DNA of 64,000 nucleotides from Psychromonas sp. psych-6C06 (GCF_002835465.1 NZ_PIZM01000001.1:310001-374000); one strand, 5' to 3'. Counted from the stretch's first letter, positions 42,059-51,480 are shown. Notes: generated by a model not told the origin, from the letters alone. Numbers and translations are program-made.

Positions 42059-43549
42059 ATGTTGTGGTTTCTATTTTGTATTGCACTGTTACTCGGCGGT
42101 TACTTTTTTTATGGCGCTTTTATCGAAAAAGTGTTTGGCATAAAAACAGAAAGAACGACACCCGCGTTTAGTAAAACCGATGGCGTTGATTATGTACCAA
42201 TGTCGAAAAGCAAGGTGTACTTAGTACAACTACTCAACATTGCTGGTGTTGGCCCGATTTTTGGTCCAATCATGGGGGCACTATACGGTCCTGCAGCCAT
42301 GTTATGGATCGTACTGGGCTGTATTTTTGCCGGCGCTGTGCATGATTATTTCTCAGGCATGTTATCGATTCGCAATGGCGGGGCATCCGTGCCGAGCATT
42401 ACCGGTAAATATTTAGGTAATGGTGCAAAGCACTTTATGAACATTTTTGCTTTGGTATTACTTCTTTTAGTTGGGGTGGTATTTGTTTCTGCACCAGCAG
42501 GCATGATCACCAATTTAGTGAATCAACAAACTGATTTAGCAATGCCAATGTTAACCATGGTGGCGATTATCTTTGGTTATTATGTTATCGCAACGATTGT
42601 GCCTATCGATAAAATTATTGGTCGCTTTTATCCTTTTTTTGGGGCGCTGTTAGTGTTTATGTCTGTAGGGTTAATTGTTGCGATGGGCTTTTCAAGTGAT
42701 CACTCTTTATTAGGTGATTATGAGATGAGCATGATGTTTACTAACATGAACCCTAATGATCTTCCACTTTGGCCTGCATTATTTATTACTATCGCCTGTG
42801 GTGCTATTTCTGGTTTCCATGCGACACAATCGCCACTCATGGCTCGTTGTTTAGAAAATGAAAGTAATGGTCGTTTTGTTTTTTACGGTGCGATGATTGG
42901 TGAAGGTGTGATTGCCCTTATTTGGTGCGCACTTGCACTTTCATTCTTTGGCAGTGTTGAATCGTTATCTGCCGCTGTTAGCGCGGGTGGTCCGGGCGCT
43001 GTTGTATACGATACCTCAATTGGTTTATTAGGTGTATTTGGCGGTATTGTTGCTTTTTTAGGTGTGGTTATTCTACCAATTACCTCTGGTGATACTGCGT
43101 TCCGTTCAAGTCGTTTGATCATGGCTGAATACTTTAATATGCCTCAAAAGTCGATTCGTAATCGTTTATTCATGGCATTACCCCTGTTTGTTTTGGGGGC
43201 GATTTTAACGCAGGTAGATTTTGGTATTATTTGGCGCTACTTTGGTTTTGCAAATCAAACGACTGCAGTAATGATGTTATGGACCGCTTCAGCTTACCTA
43301 TTACGCCATAATAAATTGCACTGGGTTGCGACTGTACCTGCCATGTTTATGACCACGGTGGTGATCACCTTTATTCTAAATAGCAGCTCATTAGGATTTG
43401 GAATGGGGATTAATATTGCAACTACATTAGGTATCATTGCGACACTGATGATCACAACTTACGTGATTAAAATTTCTAAAGGTAAGCACATTGAAGATGA
43501 ACCTGTGACTGAGCCTATACCTTTGACTGAAAAATCTGCAGAGGGTTAA
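42059..43549 (+). CDS. CstA-family carrier, probable BtsSR-controlled pyruvate transporter
   Basis: 496-residue membrane protein of the CstA (carbon starvation) family with about 13 hydrophobic segments. Family segments: YFFYGAFIEKVFG, LLNIAGVGPIFGPIMGALYG, GCIFAGAVHDYFSGMLSIRN and FRSSRLIMAEYF. E. coli CstA and BtsT are about 700 residues, so this is the short form lacking the C-terminal extension. BtsT is a pyruvate/proton symporter induced by BtsSR; the position next to btsSR and the operator-like repeats in front support the same role here, but the substrate is inferred. AAGGA lies upstream of the ATG. Confidence 0.85.
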   Translation: MLWFLFCIALLLGGYFFYGAFIEKVFGIKTERTTPAFSKTDGVDYVPMSKSKVYLVQLLNIAGVGPIFGPIMGALYGPAAMLWIVLGCIFAGAVHDYFSGMLSIRNGGASVPSITGKYLGNGAKHFMNIFALVLLLLVGVVFVSAPAGMITNLVNQQTDLAMPMLTMVAIIFGYYVIATIVPIDKIIGRFYPFFGALLVFMSVGLIVAMGFSSDHSLLGDYEMSMMFTNMNPNDLPLWPALFITIACGAISGFHATQSPLMARCLENESNGRFVFYGAMIGEGVIALIWCALALSFFGSVESLSAAVSAGGPGAVVYDTSIGLLGVFGGIVAFLGVVILPITSGDTAFRSSRLIMAEYFNMPQKSIRNRLFMALPLFVLGAILTQVDFGIIWRYFGFANQTTAVMMLWTASAYLLRHNKLHWVATVPAMFMTTVVITFILNSSSLGFGMGINIATTLGIIATLMITTYVIKISKGKHIEDEPVTEPIPLTEKSAEG

Positions 43550-43743
43550 GCTTGATATCGATTTGCGACAATAATTAGTCGTAAAATATCACAGCAGATT
43601 CTATACAAAACCGCCACTTAGCAATAAGTGACGGTTTTTGTTTATTAGGCTAAATGTTTTTCAAGTACCTTTTATTTTAAACTCGCATTTTACAACGAAT
43701 TGTACGATAATTATGCAATAGTATTTTAATTAAGGAGAGAAGC

Positions 43744-44016
43744 ATGGATATTAATGGGAGCGTGGCTGTAAATCCGCAATCAGCAGCAACATTACGCAAT
43801 GATCCAAATGCATCCACCGTTGTGCAACAATCATCGCAATTACAAAAAAATACCCAAAGTGTAGATAAAGTAACCACTGAGCAACCAGTGCAACAGGCAA
43901 AGGCTTTAACAGAAGATACTGTCAATGCACGTGTTTCTGAATATCAAAATCTATCATCAGATAACCAAGTTACTGCCGATGAAGCTGTCGGAAGTTTAGT
44001 TGATGTAAGGGTGTAG
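43744..44016 (+). CDS. Small Gln/Ser/Thr-rich protein
   Basis: 90 residues: MDINGSVAVNPQSAATLRND at the start, then QQSSQLQKNTQSV and a C-terminal ADEAVGSLVDVRV. It is predicted soluble and partly disordered. AAGGAGA precedes the ATG, so it is probably expressed. I do not recognise a family. It lies 11 bp before the HERAH-motif gene and is likely cotranscribed with it. Confidence 0.65.
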   Translation: MDINGSVAVNPQSAATLRNDPNASTVVQQSSQLQKNTQSVDKVTTEQPVQQAKALTEDTVNARVSEYQNLSSDNQVTADEAVGSLVDVRV

Positions 44017-44027
44017 TCGGTTGAGCT

Positions 44028-44939
44028 ATGAACATTTCGTCGGCTCAACAACTTGCGACACAGATACATACTCCACTAAATGTTGGTGGAGAAAGCGCAA
44101 CTAAAACTTCAGTTTCCACCGGCATTGAGCGTAATACTTCAATCAATGCTGACATTTCATCTGATAGCATTTCATCGGATAACATATCATCGGATAACAT
44201 ATCATCGGATAACATATCAACAACTCCTACTGTTACATCAGATGTTAATCCGACCTATGAACGTCCTCAAATCCCAGCTTTAAATGACGAAGCAAAACAA
44301 CAGGATAGTCAACCCTCTGAAGATGATGAAGAGGGTAATGCGCCTGTCAGCGATACTGATATATCGGACCCTCAAGCCAAACAAAAAGGTGAAATTTATA
44401 CCGAGGCTGAGCTAAAGCTAATCGATTCACTGCAACAGCGAGATACAGAGGTGATTGCCCATGAACGGGCGCATGCTGCTGTAGGCGGGCAACACACTGG
44501 AACACCCAGTTATAGTTATAAAACTGGGCCTGATGGGGTTAAATATGCAGTATCAGGGGAAGTTTCTATCGATACCTCACCTGTTCCGGGCGATCCGCAG
44601 GCAACCTTGCAAAAAGCGCAACAGATTAAAGCTGCTGCACTTGCTCCGGCTGAGCCTTCTGCCCAGGATAGAAAGGTCGCTGCCAAAGCGATGCAAATGG
44701 CCAGCGAAGCTCGTAGTGAAATAGTTGCGAATAATCAGGGCGATGAAGATAAAAGCCGAAGCACTGCTTCCTATTCTAACGGCAATATTCCAGAGCGCTT
44801 TAGCGAACAGCAACACTTATCTATCAATAACAATGATATTGATGAGCTAAAGATGAACAAACGTAACTTTCATATCAACGATGTTTACCAAAGTAGCTCG
44901 CAGGTAAACGCTGACTCTCGTTTAAATATACTTGTCTGA
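44028..44939 (+). CDS. SprA-related / putative metalloprotease family protein
   Basis: 303 residues. The conserved core (about 120-235) has GEIYTEAELKLIDSLQQRD and EVIAHERAHAAVGGQHTG, then SYSYKTGPDGVKYAVSGEVS and KVAAKAMQMASEARSEIVAN. This is the SprA-related family, annotated elsewhere as a putative metalloprotease because of HERAH (an HExxH match). There is no signal peptide. The N-terminal 115 residues are low-complexity and include a 5-residue repeat (SSDNI) encoded by 15-bp tandem units. Catalytic activity has not been shown for the family as far as I know. Confidence 0.75.
   Translation: MNISSAQQLATQIHTPLNVGGESATKTSVSTGIERNTSINADISSDSISSDNISSDNISSDNISTTPTVTSDVNPTYERPQIPALNDEAKQQDSQPSEDDEEGNAPVSDTDISDPQAKQKGEIYTEAELKLIDSLQQRDTEVIAHERAHAAVGGQHTGTPSYSYKTGPDGVKYAVSGEVSIDTSPVPGDPQATLQKAQQIKAAALAPAEPSAQDRKVAAKAMQMASEARSEIVANNQGDEDKSRSTASYSNGNIPERFSEQQHLSINNNDIDELKMNKRNFHINDVYQSSSQVNADSRLNILV
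44157..44216 (+). repeat. 15-bp tandem repeat inside the SprA-related gene
   Basis: Three exact units of TCATCGGATAACATA (44172-44216) preceded by one degenerate unit (44157-44171). The period is a multiple of three, so unit gain or loss changes protein length but not frame. Confidence 0.9.
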
Positions 44940-44991
44940 CATTCTCGTTCACAAAAGTAAAAAAACTCTACTCTAGGGGGGATCTTTGCCG

Positions 44992-45148
44992 TTTAAATTT
45001 TGTTCAATACTAGGTGTTTTGAGCAAGACCGGGGGAATGAGGCTTAGTCATTCTAAGCGAATTTCGTTTTCTATTACGTACTGTTTGACGTAGTCAAATA
45101 GAGCAAGCTAAGAGGATGTCGTTTTGAACCCGAAGGGCAACATTTGTT
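44992..45148 (-). repeat. Interspersed repeat, second family, copy D (inverted)
   Basis: The reverse complement aligns with 5336-5520 (shared CCGAAGGGCAACATTTGT, GACGTAGTCAAATAGAGCAAGC, cited in parts, and GGCTTAGTCATTCTAAGC). It is about 30 bp shorter, missing a central block of copy C. It fills the gap between the SprA-related gene and the LysR gene. Confidence 0.8.
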
Positions 45149-45414
45149 GACAATTTCCACTGCGTTTTCGCCTATTATGTGGAATACCTTACTGTATCTT
45201 AAAAAGCCTCGCTATCTCATTCCACATACTCTAATACTTCCATCAAGTAGCATTGCGATTAAATAAACTTACCTGTCCTTTTAAGATTATCTTGACTTTT
45301 ATTCTGTGTTTATCAATATTACTTACATTGTATTAATGTCTACTATGTATCAATTTAATTGATGGTTGAAAATGTCGTTTTATTGTCGATAAAACGTCCT
45401 TAAGCGAGTATTGA

Positions 45415-46326
45415 ATGAAATATACCTTAAAACAGCTTGCTGTTTTTGATGCGGTTGCTAGCCAAGAGAGCGTCAGTGCAGCTGCTCGTAAATTGTCGAT
45501 GACTCAGTCTGCGGTGAGCATGTCATTATCACAATTTGAAAACTTGATGGATAGACCACTGTTTATTCGTCAAGGAAACCGATTGACATTGAGTCATTGG
45601 GGAAGGTGGTTGCGCCCCAAGGCGAAACGTTTATTACAGGATGCACAGCAAATTGAATTAGGTCTGCATGATCAACAAGCAATTAGTGGCTCTTTTCCTC
45701 TTTCAGTAAGTCAAACTTTTGCTGAGCATTTACTGCCTTCACTTATCAGTAAAATTGATACAGACTTCCCTGAATTACGTATTGAATTGACGGTAGAAAA
45801 TACAGAACACGTAGTAAATGGTGTTATTAATCATCATTATGAGATGGGAATTATCGAAGGGCGTAATGACGATAGCCGAGTACACCAAGAAAACTTATTA
45901 GAAGATCACTTAGTGATTATCAGTAGTGCTTTTCACTCCTACGCTAAACATAAAAAGGTTAATCTTGCACAATTAGAGCAAGCGCAATGGATATTACGTG
46001 AACAGGGCGCCGGCACTCGCCGAATCTTTGATGGTGCTGTGCATGGCTTGATTGAAAATGTTGATGTATATAAAGAATATCAAAGTGTTGGTGTGATAAA
46101 AGAGTTAGTAAAAAATGGGACTTATCTTGGATGCTTACCCTACTTAGATGTTGTGAGCGAAGTAAAAAAAGGGACACTAGTGATTTTGCCTACACCTGAG
46201 CTTAATATGTCTCGTAGCTTAGCATTTATTTGGCGTAAAGATGCAGGTGAAAACCCATTACGTGAATGTATTATTGCCGAAGCAAAACGCTTGATCCGAT
46301 TGTATAAAAAAAGGCAAAACCTATAG
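45415..46326 (+). CDS. LysR-family transcriptional regulator
   Basis: 303 residues. N-terminal winged helix-turn-helix (LKQLAVFDAVASQESVSAAA, then RKLSMTQSAVSMSLSQFENL) and a periplasmic-binding-like effector domain (about 90-295) with LPSLISKI, LREQGAGTRRIFD and LGCLPYLDVV. The style resembles the CysB/CbbR-like branch. It is convergent with the FNT-CBS gene, so it is not clearly its regulator; the target is unknown. Confidence 0.9.
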   Translation: MKYTLKQLAVFDAVASQESVSAAARKLSMTQSAVSMSLSQFENLMDRPLFIRQGNRLTLSHWGRWLRPKAKRLLQDAQQIELGLHDQQAISGSFPLSVSQTFAEHLLPSLISKIDTDFPELRIELTVENTEHVVNGVINHHYEMGIIEGRNDDSRVHQENLLEDHLVIISSAFHSYAKHKKVNLAQLEQAQWILREQGAGTRRIFDGAVHGLIENVDVYKEYQSVGVIKELVKNGTYLGCLPYLDVVSEVKKGTLVILPTPELNMSRSLAFIWRKDAGENPLRECIIAEAKRLIRLYKKRQNL

Positions 46327-46339
46327 TTGGTTTTGCCTT
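46310..46339. terminator. Bidirectional terminator of LysR and FNT genes
   Basis: AAGGCAAAACC (46311-46321) pairs with GGTTTTGCCTT (46329-46339); A-run on the left gives a T-run on the minus strand. The stem overlaps the LysR stop codon. Confidence 0.75.
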
Positions 46340-46426
46340 AATATGTTGTTGCTAGTGGTCTTTGCCATTTTGTAACAGGACGCAATATTAAGCTCTGTTG
46401 CGATGGCTTATTAATTAAGCATTGTT

Positions 46427-47908
46427 TTATGCCGCTTGTTTATCAGTATTATCTTCTGGTTGATATTGTTTAACCATTAATTTGGTCAATGCTTTACGTG
46501 AAATAAGGCCACAATATTTCCCGTTATGTACAACGGGATAGATACTTGGATGCTGTGCACTTGCCAATTTTAGGCGTTGCTCATAACTTTGGTATTGTGA
46601 GCTGATCATCATGCCTGATGAATTAACTGGAAATAGCTTTTCTTTATCTACTACCATAAATTCAAGTAAAGTCGTGATTGGCTGCATTATATCTACAGTA
46701 AGAATTTCAGTCTGCATAACATCTTTAAGTTGATAGTTTAACTCTGAAGAATACTCTTCTGACCATAGTAAGCGTAATATATCTTGCTCAGAAACAAAGC
46801 CTATAAGTTGGTCTTTTTCATCGACTACCGGAGCTGCACTAAGTGACTGCTCACTTAAAAGTGCTAAGGCTTGGTATATACAATGGTCAGCAGTGAAGTG
46901 TAACGTGTCTGATTGCATAACGTCATTAACAGTAAGTTGGTTTAATTTGTTTCTCATAATAGTGTTTCCTTGTGTAATTTTATTTGGTAGCGATAAGCTT
47001 GTCTTTTGAGTATGTGTTGTGTGTTGAACTGTCGATTTTGGTTTATTGGCGTAGGCTAGAGCAATCAATGATGCGCCCCCGACGATGTTGCCAATCGTGA
47101 CTGGTATTAAATTGTTTACAATAAAATGCGTCCATGTGAGATCTGCGAATGCATTGGCACTGAAGCCATGTGCCATGAAGTAACTCTCTGGACTAAACGC
47201 GTTAATTGCAATGCCAAGAGGTACCATGAACATGTTTGCGACACTGTGCTCAAAGCCACTGCTCACAAACATTGCCACAGGTAAAATGAGTAAAAGCGCT
47301 TTGGTTAATATGTCTTTACTGCTAAACGTCATCCAAATACCCAGACAAACTAGCAAGTTACATAACACGCCTAATGCAAATGCCTGGCCCCAACTATGGT
47401 GTAATTTATGTTGTGCAATCTGCATTGCATTAATTCCCCATGCACCTCCATTTAAAAGCTGCATCTTAGCAAGCAAAACCAAGCCAAGAATTAACATCGC
47501 ACCGATTAAATTACCGAGATATACTCGCCCCCAGCAACTGATTAGTGCTCTAGTTGAGAAAAGTCCTTGTGTCCAAGCAACACTACTAAGCACAGTACTG
47601 GTAAATAGCTCTCCGCCACAAATGACGACTAATACCAGCCCTAAGCTAAACGCTAACCCTCCTGCCAGTTTCATGATGCCCCATGGCGCATCTCCTGCAC
47701 CTGTGGTAACCGTGGTATAGAATACGAAAGCGATTGCGATAAAAGCGCCTGCAAAGATGGCTAAGATTAATGAGTTTGCAAAAGCCTTTTGTTGCTTTGC
47801 AACGCCATAGTCTTTAACTGTTTCAAAAACATTAGTTGAACGCGTCATGTTTTGTTCATTTTCCATCGAATGTTGGGTTTTAACTGAATAAAGTGAATTA
47901 GTGTGCAT
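46427..47908 (-). CDS. Formate/nitrite-type channel fused to a CBS-pair domain
   Basis: 493 residues. Residues about 30-290 are an FNT channel with six membrane segments (ICGGELFTST, GNLIGAMLILGLVL, SSGFEHSVANMF, GNIVGGASLIALAYA). After a polar linker, residues 318-480 hold two CBS motifs (VNDVMQSDTLHF with APVVDEKDQLIGFVSEQDIL, and LKDVMQTEILTV with IYPVVHNGKYCGLIS). FNT channels carry formate, nitrite or hydrosulfide; CBS pairs usually bind adenine nucleotides. Met318 (ATG at 46957) has AGGA 9 bp upstream, so the CBS part could also be made alone. The N-terminal start is uncertain: Met at 47908, 47866 or 47848. Confidence 0.85.
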   Translation of the reverse strand: MHTNSLYSVKTQHSMENEQNMTRSTNVFETVKDYGVAKQQKAFANSLILAIFAGAFIAIAFVFYTTVTTGAGDAPWGIMKLAGGLAFSLGLVLVVICGGELFTSTVLSSVAWTQGLFSTRALISCWGRVYLGNLIGAMLILGLVLLAKMQLLNGGAWGINAMQIAQHKLHHSWGQAFALGVLCNLLVCLGIWMTFSSKDILTKALLLILPVAMFVSSGFEHSVANMFMVPLGIAINAFSPESYFMAHGFSANAFADLTWTHFIVNNLIPVTIGNIVGGASLIALAYANKPKSTVQHTTHTQKTSLSLPNKITQGNTIMRNKLNQLTVNDVMQSDTLHFTADHCIYQALALLSEQSLSAAPVVDEKDQLIGFVSEQDILRLLWSEEYSSELNYQLKDVMQTEILTVDIMQPITTLLEFMVVDKEKLFPVNSSGMMISSQYQSYEQRLKLASAQHPSIYPVVHNGKYCGLISRKALTKLMVKQYQPEDNTDKQAA

Positions 47909-47916
47909 AATGCTTT

Positions 47917-47932
47917 ACGTGAATATTCACGT
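47917..47932. promoter_or_regulatory. 16-bp palindrome ahead of the FNT-CBS start
   Basis: ACGTGAATATTCACGT is a perfect palindrome between a GGAGA sequence and the ATG at 47908 on the minus strand. It could be an operator or, as RNA, bring the ribosome binding site closer to the start. No known regulator is matched with confidence. Confidence 0.45.
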
Positions 47933-48191
47933 TCTCCGTAAAGTAAATAGGGTAAGTGGTTGTATTCATATTTTTCTCCTTTGATAAACAGTGCGTTATT
48001 GGTAACGCCAAATAACAATAGCGATAAAATATGGTTAATAATATTTGATACTTTTTAATCTTTTTTTCAATTTAATTGATGATTTATGGGGGGGGATCGC
48101 GTTAGGGAACTTTTGATCTAATAATTTAATGAATTTACCGCGCTTTATTAAATGCTGTTGTATATTTAAATAAAAAAGGAGTAAACGCTTA

Positions 48192-48527
48192 GTGTCTGTA
48201 GAGAATTTTCCTGATAGAAAAAAAATGACTGTTATTTTTCGTATGGAGCCGGGCTCATTAGGGCCTGATGGTGCACAATATATCAATGAATTTTGCGAGT
48301 TTGCGCAAATGCAGTTACAAGCTTGTGCTCCAATATATATTCGTTGGGCGATTGTTCCTCGTCTTGATAAATCTTTAGCTGAAATGGAGTTTCAAGTTGC
48401 TAATAAAAAATTAGCTGCCGCTAAGGCATCACAATACCTTGCTGTATTTGATGAGAATTTAAACCATTTCGAAGAACAACTTGAAGATAATTTAGAAGCA
48501 ATCATCAATCAATATTTTGGTCGATGA
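48192..48527 (+). CDS. Conserved protein of unknown function next to the HD-GYP gene
   Basis: 111 residues starting at a GTG with AAGGAG about 10 bp upstream. It reads MSVENFPDRKKMTVIFRMEP at the start and ends LEAIINQYFGR. No signal peptide or membrane segment. I do not recognise the family. The HD-GYP gene follows after 23 bp on the same strand, so a shared operon is likely. Confidence 0.65.
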   Translation: MSVENFPDRKKMTVIFRMEPGSLGPDGAQYINEFCEFAQMQLQACAPIYIRWAIVPRLDKSLAEMEFQVANKKLAAAKASQYLAVFDENLNHFEEQLEDNLEAIINQYFGR

Positions 48528-48550
48528 TTGGTGTTTATTAGGTGGGTAAT

Positions 48551-49738
48551 ATGATTAAAAAAATCACCGTCAGTCAATTAAGAAAAGGGATGTATATCAA
48601 TGACCTTAAATGTGGTTGGTTGAATCATCCTTTCGCCTTAAATAGATTTAAACTTGAAAATGAATCTGACATTAGAAAAATAATTGCGGCAGGTGTAAAA
48701 ACAATTGAGATAGATACTAACAAAGGTTTTGATATCCTTGAGCTTAAGGAAGAAAAGCGCCAAAAAGAAAACAGTGGTTTAAGAAAAGTTGTTGATCAGC
48801 TTGATGAAAGTAAACCTGTAAAAGTGACGGCTATTGAGGAGATGGGCAAGGCTAAGGTCGCTTTTGCAATGGCCGGTGAATTCATTACAGATATGATGGA
48901 AAATGTAAAAATGGGCCAGCATATTGAGCTTGAACAGGTTAACCCTGTCATTAATAAGTTGAGCCAATCTATATTACGTAATCCAAATGCACTACTGGGG
49001 CTTTCACGTATTCGAACAATGGATGTATATACATTTGAACACTCGGTGAGTTTTTCAGTACTAATGATGGCTTTTGCTAAAAGTATGGGGCTTTCTGAAC
49101 AAATAATTTGCGAAGTAGGTATTGGTGGGTTGTTGCATGATATTGGTAAAACCTTAACGCCTGATGAAATTTTGAATAAGCCCGGAAAACTGACGCCTGA
49201 AGAGTTTGTTATCATGAAAGAACATGTGGTGCATAGTCGTAAAATCCTTGAAAAAACGGAAGGTCTTTCACAAATATCGATGGATATTGCCGCTCAACAC
49301 CATGAAAAATACGATGGAAATGGTTACCCATTAGGTTTAAAAGGCGATGAAATTAGCCGTTATGGTCAAATGTCTGCGATTGTAGATGTTTATGACGCCT
49401 TAACCGCAGATCGTTGCTATCACACAGGTAAAGAACCTTCTGAAGTACTAAAGTTATTGGTAAAATGGAGTGGCGCGCATTTTAATCCTAGTTTAGTCAG
49501 GGAGTTTATTCAATCGGTAGGTATATACCCTGCAGGTAGTTTAGTCATGCTAAACAATCATCATTTAGCTAAGGTCGTAGATATCAACGAAAATATGTTG
49601 AAACCTATTGTTGAGGTTTTCCTTAATGCTAAAACAAGAAGTTATATTCCTCGTAAATTAGTTGATTTAGCAAAACTTGAATCAATAAAAATATTAAAAG
49701 TTGAATCCTACGAAAAATGGAATGTACAGATGGATTGA
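48551..49738 (+). CDS. HD-GYP cyclic-di-GMP phosphodiesterase with DUF3391
   Basis: 395 residues from the ATG at 48551 (AGGTGGG just upstream); a GTG three codons earlier is possible. N-terminal DUF3391 domain (MIKKITVSQLRKGMYINDLK, up to about 120), then the HD-GYP domain with HDIGK, the HVVHSRKIL segment, HHEKYDGNGYPLGL and DVYDALTADRCY. All metal ligands and the GYP motif are present, so it should hydrolyse cyclic di-GMP in the cytoplasm. Its small upstream neighbour is probably cotranscribed. Confidence 0.92.
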   Translation: MIKKITVSQLRKGMYINDLKCGWLNHPFALNRFKLENESDIRKIIAAGVKTIEIDTNKGFDILELKEEKRQKENSGLRKVVDQLDESKPVKVTAIEEMGKAKVAFAMAGEFITDMMENVKMGQHIELEQVNPVINKLSQSILRNPNALLGLSRIRTMDVYTFEHSVSFSVLMMAFAKSMGLSEQIICEVGIGGLLHDIGKTLTPDEILNKPGKLTPEEFVIMKEHVVHSRKILEKTEGLSQISMDIAAQHHEKYDGNGYPLGLKGDEISRYGQMSAIVDVYDALTADRCYHTGKEPSEVLKLLVKWSGAHFNPSLVREFIQSVGIYPAGSLVMLNNHHLAKVVDINENMLKPIVEVFLNAKTRSYIPRKLVDLAKLESIKILKVESYEKWNVQMD

Positions 49739-49840
49739 TCTGTGCATCTTTCTCTCAGTGTTACCCTTTTTATTTAATGCGTTATAGAAAAGTAAATTTC
49801 ATGTCGTTTAAGCAGAATAAACCACATGAAGTTATTTAAA

Positions 49841-51325
49841 CTATTCTTGTAACGATTTTAAACGTAAGTCTTGTTTTTTGTATTGCTCGATACTCGCACT
49901 ATAACGAGCTTGATCTAATTTACTCTTTGTAAACACTAAGGCACTACCCATCTCTTGGCTGGCTTCTCTAAATCGTCCTTGAAGCGCTAAGTATTTTGCT
50001 TTAGTTGCATGTTCTTTCGCTTTATTTTTCATTTTCTTATAAAGGTCAATTGCCAATTGGTGGGCAAGAATATGCTCTGGATGTACACGAATAAATCTCT
50101 CTAGCAATTGTTCAGCTTCGGCGAACTGTTTAGCCGTTTGTAAGGCAACGACTAAATTTAAGGTAAAAACTGAATTTTGAGGTGATTGTTGCTGATAGGG
50201 CGCTAGTAATTCAATTGCATCGTCTACCTTATTTAATGCGAGTAAAGTATCGGTAATGAAGTCGATATAAAATAGGTTATTAGGACTACTTTGAAATAAT
50301 TGTACGGCTAATTCATGCGCTTGTTCATAATCTTTATTTTTAAAGTAAGCTAATGCTAACCCATATTCAGCGGCTTCTTTGAGCTGATATCGATTATTTT
50401 TTAGCTGACTTTTATACAAGTCGATCGCACTTGTTGCGCTAATATTATTAAACCTTACTGTAATACGTGCTTTACTGAGCTGAAAGTTAGCATTGAGTTT
50501 TATGCTCTTTTTATCTAATTGACCTGCACGTAATCTCGCTTCTGCCAAACGTGTTTCTGGTAATGGGTGAGTTGAAAGCATCTGAGGTGGCATGGATGCA
50601 TACTTATATTTCTCAGCGAGTTTTCCAAAGAAATTTGCCATTCCGTAAGGATCATATCCTGCGTTATAAAGGGTCATAATACCGATTCGGTCTGCTTCAT
50701 ATTCGTGCAAGCGGGTATAATTTATTTGCGACTGCATATTGATCGCCATGGTGGTGCTCAAGGCCGCCATACCAGCCGCTGGCGAAACAAGGGCCAGTAA
50801 TATAGAACCCGCCATGGCGGCTAGAGATGCTGGGTTGCTAATAGATTGCTGCTCTAACATACGCGCAAGGTGGCGTTGTGTAATGTGTGCTACCTCATGC
50901 GCAACCACGCCGGCAAGCTCGCTTTCATTGGTTGCGTAAAGAAATAATCCGGTATGAATTTTTACGTTACCGCCAAGGAATGCAGCCGCGTTGATCTCAT
51001 TATCTTGAATAAGAAAAAAGTCGAAAGGTAATTTTACCGAATCTGCATGTGAAACAATATTTTGCCCTAGGCTTTGAATATATTGGTTTAAAACAGGATC
51101 GTGAATAATAGGTAGCGCTTGATTAGCCATTAAACGAAATGCCCATCCATATTCTTTTTCTTTTTCGATAGTCAGTGCTCCCGCACCGACAGTACCGATA
51201 TCTGGTAATGCATTTGACGCTTTAATGGGGAGAGATAAAAGCGATAAAATAAAGTAAAGCGATATAATGATGGTTTTGTTAAACAAATTTAGGTCTCGTT
51301 TGAGAATCAAAAAGATAGCAACCAT
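49841..51325 (-). CDS. bepA: Periplasmic M48 metalloprotease/chaperone BepA
   Basis: 494 residues, similar to E. coli BepA/YfgC (487). N-terminal signal sequence (about 10-35), M48 protease domain with the zinc motif VAHEVAHITQRH and third ligand in EYEADRIGI, then TPR repeats to the C-terminus (about 300-480). It degrades stalled LptD and other misassembled outer-membrane proteins in the periplasm. It is divergent from the TusA-like/PerM pair, the same neighbourhood seen around bepA in related bacteria. Confidence 0.93.
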   Translation of the reverse strand: MVAIFLILKRDLNLFNKTIIISLYFILSLLSLPIKASNALPDIGTVGAGALTIEKEKEYGWAFRLMANQALPIIHDPVLNQYIQSLGQNIVSHADSVKLPFDFFLIQDNEINAAAFLGGNVKIHTGLFLYATNESELAGVVAHEVAHITQRHLARMLEQQSISNPASLAAMAGSILLALVSPAAGMAALSTTMAINMQSQINYTRLHEYEADRIGIMTLYNAGYDPYGMANFFGKLAEKYKYASMPPQMLSTHPLPETRLAEARLRAGQLDKKSIKLNANFQLSKARITVRFNNISATSAIDLYKSQLKNNRYQLKEAAEYGLALAYFKNKDYEQAHELAVQLFQSSPNNLFYIDFITDTLLALNKVDDAIELLAPYQQQSPQNSVFTLNLVVALQTAKQFAEAEQLLERFIRVHPEHILAHQLAIDLYKKMKNKAKEHATKAKYLALQGRFREASQEMGSALVFTKSKLDQARYSASIEQYKKQDLRLKSLQE

Positions 51326-51480
51326 ACTACTCGAAAATAGTTAGTCAGCAAACGGTTGAAAACACATTTTTAAGTTGCAACGCATAACAAAGCACAAACA
51401 AGATCCAATTTATAGTAAGAGTTGATTGTCTTATTGGAATACAGGAGTAATAATGGGCGTTTTAAATAAGAGATATTTTT

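Noticed and set aside
47211-47720. 169-codon frame on the plus strand
   Set aside because: Antisense to the membrane part of the FNT-CBS gene; the real frame has clear family motifs.
48796-49215. 139-codon frame on the minus strand
   Set aside because: Antisense to the HD-GYP gene with all catalytic motifs; no ribosome binding site.
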